From JANNRW01 sp031401815 (GTDB lineage: Bacteria > Desulfobacterota > Desulfuromonadia > Geobacterales > DSM-12255), in the NCBI GenBank assembly GCA_031401815.1, contig JANNRW010000157.1:1-13358 (forward strand): a stretch of 13,358 bases of DNA, in the 5' to 3' direction. Below are positions 1 to 6,481 of this stretch, piece after piece. A model generated the notes under the pieces. It was given only the letters and a program-made list of their open reading frames with translations. It ran no database searches and was not told where the DNA came from. Position numbers and translations under genes: made by a program. How positions within the stretch are numbered: position 1 is the stretch's first letter; each line of letters starts with the position of its first letter.

Positions 1-21
1 GAAGCCCTGCGGGCGCTTTGA
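1..21 (+). CDS. C-terminal end of a probable FtsX/MacB-type ABC permease (partial)
   Basis: Only the last six codons and the stop are in the window, read in frame 1 as EALRAL followed by TGA at 19-21. MacB/FtsX-family permeases commonly end in a cytoplasmic motif of the type P-x-E-A-L-R, and the next gene, 12 bp downstream, encodes the matching MacB/LolD-class ATPase. The assignment therefore rests on a short motif plus context. Any other protein ending in these residues would look the same. Confidence 0.5.
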   Translation, partial: EALRAL

Positions 22-33
22 CACGAGGATACA

Positions 34-699
34 ATGGCACTCATCGAAATTAAAAACATAACAAAACAATACACCAGCGGCGACGATGTAGTCGAGGCTT
101 TGCGTGGTGTTGATATAAGCATCGAGGCAGGTGAATTCATCACCATCATGGGGCAATCCGGCTCCGGCAAAAGTACTCTGCTGTCTGTCCTGGGAGGGAT
201 GAACCATCCCACTACCGGCGAAGTAGAGATGTCCGGCGTCAAACTGTATCAACTTCCCGGAGAGAAACTGGCCGACTTCCGGGCGCAGAACCTGGGATTT
301 GTCTTTCAATCATTCAATCTGATCTCTTACCTGACCGCCATTGAGAACGTCATGCTGCCATTGGCCATCGTGAAGATGAGCAGTGCTGCAAAGAAAACCG
401 CCGCTCGTCAGGCGCTTGAGCGGGTTGGGCTCGGAAATAAACTCGACCGGCTCCCCAATCAACTCTCCGGGGGCGAACAGGAGCGGGTCGCCATTGCCAG
501 AGCAATCGTCAACAACCCGCACATCCTTCTGGCGGACGAACCGACAGGAAATCTTGATTCAAAGACCAGCGAAGAGGTCATGGCGCTGTTCCGGGAATTG
601 AATGACGCTGGACAGACTGTTGTCATGGTAACGCATAATCCTGAGAACGGGGCTTACGCCGACAGGACTATCAATCTGAAAGACGGAAAGGTCGTGTGA
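34..699 (+). CDS. ABC transporter ATP-binding protein, MacB/LolD class
   Basis: This 221-aa protein is a complete single-domain ABC ATPase that would power a membrane permease from the cytoplasmic face. Visible motifs are Walker A GQSGSGKST (40-48), the Q-loop Q92, the signature LSGGEQERVAIARA (144-157), Walker B ILLADEP with E169, the D-loop GNLD (172-175) and the H-loop H201. The LSGGE signature and ADEPTGNLD block are typical of the LolD/MacB/FtsE group. These proteins pair with FtsX-like permeases and act on envelope substrates or signal across the membrane, rather than importing nutrients. The ATG at 34 follows GAGGAT at 25-30. The stop overlaps the GTG of the downstream M23 peptidase by 4 bp, so the two are translationally coupled. 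The substrate cannot be told from the sequence. Confidence 0.9.
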   Translation: MALIEIKNITKQYTSGDDVVEALRGVDISIEAGEFITIMGQSGSGKSTLLSVLGGMNHPTTGEVEMSGVKLYQLPGEKLADFRAQNLGFVFQSFNLISYLTAIENVMLPLAIVKMSSAAKKTAARQALERVGLGNKLDRLPNQLSGGEQERVAIARAIVNNPHILLADEPTGNLDSKTSEEVMALFRELNDAGQTVVMVTHNPENGAYADRTINLKDGKVV

Positions 700-1259
700 A
701 TAACACCCTTCTTGCTCTTGCCGTTCTGTCCGTTCTGTCGGCACCGGCGCTGACGGAGATGAATTTGCCGGTAGAGAACGGCGTCATAACCTCCGGCGTA
801 GGCTTGAGGGTTGACCCGTTCGGCAGCGGCAAACTTGTTTTTCACAGCGGAGTTGATATTGCCGTCCCAGTTGGGACTCCGGTACGGGCTACCCGTAAAG
901 GGCGAATTGTTTTCGCCGGTACTCGCAGCGGCTATGGCTCCACCGTTATTATTGAACATGCCAATGGAGACCGCACACTCTATGGGCACAACTCTATAGT
1001 TCGGATTCAGCCGGGCGATGAGGTGGAATCCGGCACAGTCGTAGCTTTTTCAGGGAATACCGGCAGAACGACCGACCCGCATGTGCATTTTGAGCAGTTG
1101 CCGAGCGGTCGTCCTGTTATAGAAACGGAAGAAACGGCACTGCCTCAGGTTGTCAACAACAGCAGCCAGCGATACCTGCTTGAGCAAAAAATGGAAGAAT
1201 CTGTGAATTCTATTCTTAGAACCATCAACAGAACTGCAACCGCTGGACAGGGTGGATGA
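696..1259 (+). CDS. Secreted M23 (LytM-type) zinc metallopeptidase
   Basis: This 187-aa protein starts at a GTG that overlaps the ATPase stop (GTGA, 696-699). A short hydrophobic N-terminus (about residues 4-19) looks like a signal peptide. The rest is a compact M23 domain (about 26-140). The HxxxD motif is present at H50/D54, followed by YGH with H98 and HVHFE with H129 and H131, so the zinc ligands (H50, D54, H131) and the catalytic histidines all appear intact. M23 enzymes cut peptide crosslinks in peptidoglycan. Some homologues such as EnvC have lost the zinc site and only activate amidases, but this one looks catalytically competent. A polar helical tail follows to residue 187. Coupling to a MacB/FtsE-class ATPase recalls FtsEX-EnvC, where an ABC complex controls a LytM protein. 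That parallel is inference. Confidence 0.9.
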   Translation: MNNTLLALAVLSVLSAPALTEMNLPVENGVITSGVGLRVDPFGSGKLVFHSGVDIAVPVGTPVRATRKGRIVFAGTRSGYGSTVIIEHANGDRTLYGHNSIVRIQPGDEVESGTVVAFSGNTGRTTDPHVHFEQLPSGRPVIETEETALPQVVNNSSQRYLLEQKMEESVNSILRTINRTATAGQGG

Positions 1260-1314
1260 ACTCTCCACTGAAAATTTCTAACAGTTCACCATAAAGATAG
1301 AAAAGGAGATTCCC

Positions 1315-1818
1315 ATGAAAAAAATGATTCTGCTTCTTATGCTGATTACCCTTCCCAGCGCGGCCTTTGCTCTGGAACAGAGCTTTAGCCAACAAGGACT
1401 CAAGGCAACCGTAAAGCTTTCACCCGAGAAGCTCGAAACACAGTCCAACGTCCAACTGTCACTCAGTCTGAGTATGGACGGAGCAAGTCTTACTGACAGA
1501 GACGTGACGCTGGAAGTCTATGAGCGGAACGTTGATCAGCCGATCATCAAGCGCCAGGTTGATATTCTTGATACTGAGTTTGTCGATTCCTGGAAATTCG
1601 AGAAAGCTGGAGACTACAAGGTGGTTATAAAAATTACCGACCATCAAAAGCCGGATGAAGTTATCAGCTATGAGGTCAATGCTACTGTCATGGATGCAGG
1701 GGGGGAACAAGGAGAGCACGGGTTTTTTTCGCATCATTTCGGCGGAGGCAAGTGGGGATGGTGGGGTACCGGTTTCATGCTGATCATGATGGTGCCCATG
1801 ATGATCCTTGTGTTGTGA
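1315..1818 (+). CDS. Secreted YtkA/FixH-like protein with C-terminal hydrophobic tail
   Basis: This 167-aa protein has a clear signal peptide (1-19, ending AFA). A beta-rich domain follows (about 24-127), with the pattern of YtkA/FixH-like immunoglobulin-type modules: LKATVKLSPEKL, DVTLEVYER and AGDYKVVIKI. A linker containing HGFFSHHFGGG (135-145) leads into a hydrophobic, Met-rich end (about 149-167) that could anchor it in the inner membrane. A good Shine-Dalgarno AAGGAG lies just upstream of the ATG at 1315. YtkA-like modules occur in several metal-handling and oxidase-assembly proteins, and the neighbours here are a metal pump and its regulators, so a periplasmic metal-related role is plausible. 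Whether it belongs to the upstream ABC/M23 operon (56 bp gap) or acts alone cannot be decided. Family assignment is by eye only. Confidence 0.6.
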   Translation: MKKMILLLMLITLPSAAFALEQSFSQQGLKATVKLSPEKLETQSNVQLSLSLSMDGASLTDRDVTLEVYERNVDQPIIKRQVDILDTEFVDSWKFEKAGDYKVVIKITDHQKPDEVISYEVNATVMDAGGEQGEHGFFSHHFGGGKWGWWGTGFMLIMMVPMMILVL

Positions 1819-1903
1819 TCTTGTAGTTAATATTGAGCGTAATGTTTCATCAGATGTTTAATCGCAGTTTGCGGCCATAAATGAGGAATAGAACAAAAAT
1901 CTC

Positions 1904-3022
1904 ATGGAAAAATCATCTATAGTCAGGCCACTTATCCTAACATCCTTCGTCGTTGGCATCAGCTTGCTGCACTATTTTACGCCGCTTCATCTCCCCTACC
2001 TGCACGATATTTTCCAGCGTCTTTACTATCTGCCGATCATTCTGGCTGCCCTCTGGTATGGTTTCAGGGGCGGTTTGCTCTGCTCGATCATTGTCAGTGT
2101 TGCCTATGCCCCCCATCTGCTTTTCCAGTGGGGCGGGCACCTGACCATGGAGATGGAAAAATACCTGGAGATACTTCTGTACAACATCGTTGGCAGTGTG
2201 ACCGGACTGCTGTCGCAACGGGAGCGGGAACGCACCGTGGAGCTACAAAAAACTGCAAAGGGACTTGAGGAGTCTTATCAAAAGCTGCAGCATCAATCAG
2301 AACGGATCATTGTCATTGAAGAGCAATTGCGCCGCTCAGAGAAGCTCTCTACCTTGGGAGAAATGGCGGCGATTTTGGCTCACGAAATCCGCAATCCCCT
2401 AGGTTCCATACGAGGAACAGCTGAAATATTGAAAGACGACTACAAGCCTGGCGATCCCAAGCATGAGTTCATCGAGATTCAGATCAAGGAAACCGAGCGC
2501 CTGAACCGGGTTGTGGAGGATTTCCTTCATATTGCGCGTCCGCAACCGGTCGATATGCGGCCATGCCCAGTGCAGGAAGAACTGGAAACAATTGTGACTC
2601 TATTATCCAACAATGCCAGAGAGCGGGAAATCAAGCTCATTCTACAGCCTCCCATTGTTCCAGTTATTATTAAGGCTGATGGCGAGAAGCTGCGACAGGC
2701 ATTTTTGAATATCATCATCAACGCCTTGCAGGCCACACCATGCGGAGGCAGCGTAATAATCACCACCGCTGTTCATCATCCTTCATATTGCGAGATTCAA
2801 TTTAGCGATAACGGGCCGGGGCTTGATGCAGTGACACTGAAAAGAATTTTTGAACCATTCTTTACAACCAAGTCGGACGGAACGGGACTGGGTCTGGCTA
2901 TCACCAGGAAAATCATTGAAAGCCACAGCGGTACATTGCAGGTCGAAAGTGAGCCGGGACACGGCACAACCGTAACGGTCAGATTGCCGATGCAGGATGC
3001 AGTTAATGGAGGGAAACCTTGA
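1904..3022 (+). CDS. Membrane sensor histidine kinase (NtrB/AtoS-type core)
   Basis: This 372-aa kinase would autophosphorylate and pass phosphate to the regulator encoded next. Residues 8-104 form a compact hydrophobic module with about four membrane segments and very short loops, resembling DUF4118/KdpD-type sensor modules. No large periplasmic domain is present. A charged coiled coil (about 105-145) leads to the HisKA box LAHEIRNPLG with the phospho-acceptor H160. The ATPase domain has the N-box N273, G1 DNGPG (302-306), F-box EPFFTT (317-322) and G2 GTGLGL (326-331). The ATG at 1904 has only a distant AGGAA, and the out-of-frame ATG at 1881 gives a 13-codon reading frame, so initiation may be weak. 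The stop overlaps the TTG start of the response regulator. The ligand is unknown, and metal stress is inferred from the neighbourhood. Confidence 0.9.
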   Translation: MEKSSIVRPLILTSFVVGISLLHYFTPLHLPYLHDIFQRLYYLPIILAALWYGFRGGLLCSIIVSVAYAPHLLFQWGGHLTMEMEKYLEILLYNIVGSVTGLLSQRERERTVELQKTAKGLEESYQKLQHQSERIIVIEEQLRRSEKLSTLGEMAAILAHEIRNPLGSIRGTAEILKDDYKPGDPKHEFIEIQIKETERLNRVVEDFLHIARPQPVDMRPCPVQEELETIVTLLSNNAREREIKLILQPPIVPVIIKADGEKLRQAFLNIIINALQATPCGGSVIITTAVHHPSYCEIQFSDNGPGLDAVTLKRIFEPFFTTKSDGTGLGLAITRKIIESHSGTLQVESEPGHGTTVTVRLPMQDAVNGGKP

Positions 3023-4386
3023 AAGCAAAAATTCTCATTATTGACGATGACGCATCGCTTAGGCGGGTGCTTGAATATAACCTTCAGGAAGAAGGGTATG
3101 AAGTTCAGGCCGCTTCCTCGGGGGAGGAAGGCTTGTATCTGTTTGGACAGTCCCAGCCTGACCTGGTCATCACCGACATGAAAATGTCCGGCATGGACGG
3201 GTTGATGGTACTCAAGTCCATCAAGGAGCGTTCACCGGAGACACTGGTGATGATCATAACCGCCTTCGGGACGGTTGACGTTGCTGTGGAGGCCATGAAA
3301 TCCGGAGCCTACGATTACATCACCAAACCGTTTAACAGGGATGAGCTCAAGTTGACTATCAAGAAGGCGCTCCGATTCAGTGGCTTGACTGAAGAGAATA
3401 AGCGCTTGAAAAGTGCATTGTCGGACAGGGCTGATTTCCGCACCATAGTCGGTTCTTCAAAAGAGATGGAAAAGGTCTTTGATGTCATCCGCAAGGTGGC
3501 CGATACTGAGGCAGCTATACTGATAACCGGTGAATCAGGCACTGGGAAAGAGCTTGTCGCCCGCTCCATACATGCTAACAGCTCGCGCCGGGATGCGCCT
3601 TTTGTAGCCATCAATTGCGCCGCCATCCCCCGCGACCTGCTGGAGAGCGAACTGTTTGGTCATGTCAAGGGAGCATTTACCGGAGCGGTCAGGGACAAGT
3701 CCGGAAAGTTCCAGTTGGCGGAAGGGGGAACGCTGTTCCTGGATGAGGTGGGGGAACTACCGCTGGAACTCCAGCCCAAGCTGCTCAGGGCTCTCCAGGA
3801 AAAGGAAGTTGAGCCGGTAGGAGGCACAAAGGTACAGAAGCTTGATGTCCGTGTTGTCTCCGCAACCAATCTGGATGTTGATAAAGCAATAGCTGACGGC
3901 ACCTTCCGTGAAGATCTCTATTACCGGCTGTCCGTTATACCGGTTCATCTGCCACCACTTCGAGACAGGCGCAAAGATATTCCGCTTCTGATCAGATATT
4001 TCTGCTCCAAGCACGGTAGCGAAAAGATTGCCTTTGACGATGATGCTCTTCACACCCTGGTCATGTATCCCTGGCCGGGAAACGTGCGGGAGTTGGAAAA
4101 CACCGTAGAACGACTGCTCATAATGCGGAACAGTGATGTTATCAAAATCGACGAACTTCCTGAAAAGCTTTTGGGGAATGGTGCTTCCGGCAGTGCGATG
4201 ATAAAACTGCCTGATGATGGTTACCCTCTTGAGCAACTGGAGCGAGAAGTAGTTGTTATGGCCCTGGAAAGAAGCGGCTGGAATCAGGCCGCAGCAGCCC
4301 GTTTTTTGAGGATTCCCCGGCATACGCTTATCTACCGCATTGAAAAATACGCGATAGCTCAACCGATTAAAGCGACGTGTGACTGA
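3019..4386 (+). CDS. NtrC-family sigma-54-dependent response regulator
   Basis: This 455-aa activator has the full three-part architecture. The receiver domain (1-120) has acidic residues D10/D11, the phosphorylation site D53 and K103. The AAA+ domain (about 141-375) has Walker A GESGTGKE (171-178), the sigma-54-contacting GAFTGA loop (218-223), Walker B GTLFLDE (237-243) and the arginine-rich LPPLRDRRKDIP sensor region. A Fis-type helix-turn-helix lies at about 407-444. It should bind upstream sites and drive open-complex formation by sigma-54 polymerase. The start is TTG at 3019, preceded by GGAGGG (3008-3013) and overlapping the kinase stop by 4 bp, so the pair is translationally coupled. 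Likely targets are the paired GAATATTC sites at 4858-4885 and 11136-11163, which is inference. It resembles ZraR/AtoC-type regulators, but I give no symbol because the signal is unknown. Confidence 0.95.
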   Translation: MKAKILIIDDDASLRRVLEYNLQEEGYEVQAASSGEEGLYLFGQSQPDLVITDMKMSGMDGLMVLKSIKERSPETLVMIITAFGTVDVAVEAMKSGAYDYITKPFNRDELKLTIKKALRFSGLTEENKRLKSALSDRADFRTIVGSSKEMEKVFDVIRKVADTEAAILITGESGTGKELVARSIHANSSRRDAPFVAINCAAIPRDLLESELFGHVKGAFTGAVRDKSGKFQLAEGGTLFLDEVGELPLELQPKLLRALQEKEVEPVGGTKVQKLDVRVVSATNLDVDKAIADGTFREDLYYRLSVIPVHLPPLRDRRKDIPLLIRYFCSKHGSEKIAFDDDALHTLVMYPWPGNVRELENTVERLLIMRNSDVIKIDELPEKLLGNGASGSAMIKLPDDGYPLEQLEREVVVMALERSGWNQAAAARFLRIPRHTLIYRIEKYAIAQPIKATCD

Positions 4387-4432
4387 TAAGGTGGGATGAA
4401 GTAGTAGATTTATTTTATTGGAGTATTATCAT

Positions 4433-4768
4433 ATGAATAGTCATAAATATGCGACGTTGTTATTGACCTTGTTGATGTTTGCCGCCACACCCTTCGCTTT
4501 TGCCGGTCATGATCACGGGGGTGGGGGGCATGACTCAGGGGGGCATACTCCTTCGCAGAGTCAGGCAGATGTGCAGGTAAATAAAGTGTCCGAGGAACTT
4601 TTGAAAAACTGCGCTCGACACGTTGACAGTATTCAGCGGAATATCGCCAGATTACAGGCCAAAGTAGCAGAGAGCCGTGCTGCGAGTACCATCAATGAAG
4701 AGCTGGAAAAGCTTGAACAGCAACTGAAAGAAGCAAAGAACACAGTGAGGGCTTTGCAGGTTTTTTAA
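4433..4768 (+). CDS. Small secreted His-rich coiled-coil protein
   Basis: The product is 111 aa. An in-frame TTG exists at 4418, but GGAG at 4420-4423 sits 9 bp before the ATG at 4433, so that ATG is the better start. A signal peptide (1-24, ending AFA) is followed by a short His/Gly-rich stretch GHDHGGGGHDSGGH (25-38), which suits metal binding. A long amphipathic helix (about 50-108) with a single cysteine C60 completes it. The helix is clearly similar to the protein at 12006-12266: the shared pattern is CA...SIQ..I.RL...V, then spaced leucines and an EA pair, with one gap. The gene follows the response regulator by 46 bp and has no evident terminator before it. It is probably a periplasmic metal-responsive or metal-buffering protein. 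I do not recognise a named family. Confidence 0.8.
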   Translation: MNSHKYATLLLTLLMFAATPFAFAGHDHGGGGHDSGGHTPSQSQADVQVNKVSEELLKNCARHVDSIQRNIARLQAKVAESRAASTINEELEKLEQQLKEAKNTVRALQVF

Positions 4769-4857
4769 TAATATAGATAAACAAGCATAACGGGGTTCAG
4801 AACAGTTTTTATTGTTACGATATAACAGCGCGTGCGTTTTCATTCTATTGTTGTGGG

Positions 4858-4885
4858 GAATATTCTGCCGATGTGTTGAATATTC
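4858..4885. promoter_or_regulatory. Paired GAATATTC palindromes upstream of cusC (candidate activator sites)
   Basis: Two perfect 8-bp palindromes GAATATTC lie at 4858-4865 and 4878-4885, exactly 20 bp apart (two helical turns). The second is inside TGTTGAATATTCT (4874-4886), which is repeated identically at 11152-11164. The pair sits about 75 bp upstream of a -24-like TTGGCAC. This is the geometry expected for tandem dimer binding sites of an NtrC-type activator, and such an activator is encoded at 3019-4386. The binding partner is inferred. Confidence 0.65.
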
Positions 4886-4953
4886 TTGAAGTCAGCCAGT
4901 ATTCGTGCCGCAAGATAACTTAATAAAGCCAGTAAAAACAGATTGTTACTGTA

Positions 4954-4970
4954 TTGGCACAATCTGTGTA
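4954..4970 (+). promoter_or_regulatory. Candidate sigma-54 promoter of cusC (weak -12)
   Basis: TTGGCAC at 4954-4960 matches the sigma-54 -24 element fully. At the proper spacing the -12 position reads GTGTA instead of TTGCA, so the usual GC is replaced by GT at 4968-4969. Transcription would begin near 4981, leaving a short leader before the ATG at 5009. The paired palindromes upstream support it, but the altered -12 lowers confidence. Confidence 0.4.
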
Positions 4971-5008
4971 AATATCCCTGCATCGACAACTCATTGTCAG
5001 GAGTTCAT

Positions 5009-6457
5009 ATGAAATTTTTTCGTGCACTTGCTTTACTGATGTTGCTATCCCTATCACCTGCAATGGCTTTGGCTGAAGAAGTGAAAATCCCCGCCGAAGA
5101 CCTGGCGACTCTTGTTGACACAGCTATCGACAATAATCCGGAATTAAAGTCATCCCAGGCACGATGGAAGATGTTTGCCAGCAAGGCCAAACAGGCTTCG
5201 GCATTGGAAGACCCGATGTTGATGTTGAAACTGCAAAATATTATGGTGCGTGAGCCGACTTCATTCAACAAAGATCCCCAGACCGCAAAAGTTATTGGCA
5301 TCACTCAGCAGCTTCCTTTCTGGGGAAAGCGAGCCATCAAGCAGGAAATAGCCCAATATGAAGCCGAATCCTATCGATGGTCTGTTGAGGAGCGCAAGCT
5401 TGAGCTGGCTCGCATGGTCAAGGAGACCTACTATCAGCTTTATGCAGTGGATAAATCACTGGAGATCGTGGAAAAAAATCTTCAGCTGCTAGGCGACTTC
5501 GTGACCATCGCCGAATCCAAGTACTCCGTCGGCCAGGGGGTGCAACAGGATATCTACAAGGCAGGTCTGGAAAAGTCCAAGATGCTCGACATGCAGATTA
5601 CCCTCAGGCAGCAGCGCAAGAGCCTGGAGGCCAACCTAAATTATCTCCTGTATCGCCCCGGCAGCACTCCGGTCGGATCCATAGCCGATTTCACCCTGCC
5701 GAAACTCTCGCTGTCCGCCGAGCAATTAAAAGAACTGGCCGTAGAGAAACGTCCGCAGATAAAGAGTCTCTCCGAGCTTGTCAACAAGGGGCAGGCATCT
5801 CATCGCCTGGCGCAGAAAGAGTTTTACCCCGACTTCAACCTCTCCTTAGAGTACATGTTCCGGGAAAAGATAGCCACCGAGATGGTGAGTGATCCCGGCT
5901 ACGATATGTTTACCGTCGGAGTTACCGTCAATCTGCCGTTCCAGCAGGAAAGACGCCGGGCAATGCTGGCTGAATCCACTTCCGAGACATCCATGGCCGT
6001 AGAAGAGGTGAACGGACTCAAAAACAGCATCGGTTATACCATCAACGATACGCTTGCCCAGTTGGAGCGTCGCTGGCGTCTGGTAGAGCTTTACAAGGGG
6101 GGAATTATTCCTCAGGCAGAGCAGTCTCTTGGATCTGCGGTTATCAGCTATCGGGTTAACAAGGTTGACTTTCTGACCCTTCTCGACGGCAGGATGGACC
6201 TCTTTAATTACGAGCGTGAACTTTACGAGTCACAAGCCGAATACATGATGAAGCTGGCTCAGCTCGAAGCTGCGGTGGGGGTGGAGCTCATTTCGACTCC
6301 GCTGGCTTCATCGCCGGTGAACGCTATAGCGGAAGCGCACAATGAACAACCAATAGCCGTACCCTGCTACTCACTCAGTGAGCTCTGTGTTGCGGTGGAG
6401 CCGCTCATAGTGCAACCAGTAGCTGCACCTGCATCAGAACATTCCCAAAATCATTAA
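5009..6457 (+). CDS. cusC: TolC-family outer membrane factor of Cu/Ag efflux system
   Basis: This 482-aa protein would form the outer membrane and periplasmic channel of the tripartite pump. The ATG at 5009 is preceded by CAGGAG (4998-5003). An in-frame TTG at 4943 would only add a non-signal-like stretch. A signal peptide (1-22, ending ALA) is followed by two OEP repeats (roughly 33-235 and 250-440), recognisable from the helical DTAIDNNPELKSSQARW start and the paired long helices. There is no lipobox cysteine at the cleavage site, unlike E. coli CusC, so it should not be lipidated. A proline/alanine-rich tail (about 445-482) carrying two cysteines and ending in EHSQNH extends past the usual barrel end. 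It is the first gene of a cusC-cusB-cusA operon, with a 24-bp gap to cusB. Confidence 0.88.
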   Translation: MKFFRALALLMLLSLSPAMALAEEVKIPAEDLATLVDTAIDNNPELKSSQARWKMFASKAKQASALEDPMLMLKLQNIMVREPTSFNKDPQTAKVIGITQQLPFWGKRAIKQEIAQYEAESYRWSVEERKLELARMVKETYYQLYAVDKSLEIVEKNLQLLGDFVTIAESKYSVGQGVQQDIYKAGLEKSKMLDMQITLRQQRKSLEANLNYLLYRPGSTPVGSIADFTLPKLSLSAEQLKELAVEKRPQIKSLSELVNKGQASHRLAQKEFYPDFNLSLEYMFREKIATEMVSDPGYDMFTVGVTVNLPFQQERRRAMLAESTSETSMAVEEVNGLKNSIGYTINDTLAQLERRWRLVELYKGGIIPQAEQSLGSAVISYRVNKVDFLTLLDGRMDLFNYERELYESQAEYMMKLAQLEAAVGVELISTPLASSPVNAIAEAHNEQPIAVPCYSLSELCVAVEPLIVQPVAAPASEHSQNH

Positions 6458-6481
6458 AATTTATCATACCGAGGTACGATC

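Noticed and set aside
1256..1294. 12-codon frame overlapping the M23 stop (ATGA)
   Set aside because: It is too short, has no ribosome-binding site and no recognisable content.
1833..1862. TTGAGC-N18-TTTAAT as a sigma-70 promoter for the kinase gene
   Set aside because: The match is weak at both boxes and not better than chance in an AT-rich gap. A promoter somewhere in 1819-1903 is plausible but not placed.
4812..4826. TGTTA-CGATA-TAACA inverted repeat after the 4433-4768 gene as terminator or operator
   Set aside because: The arms are only 5 bp and AT-rich, with no following T-run. This is not distinguishable from chance.
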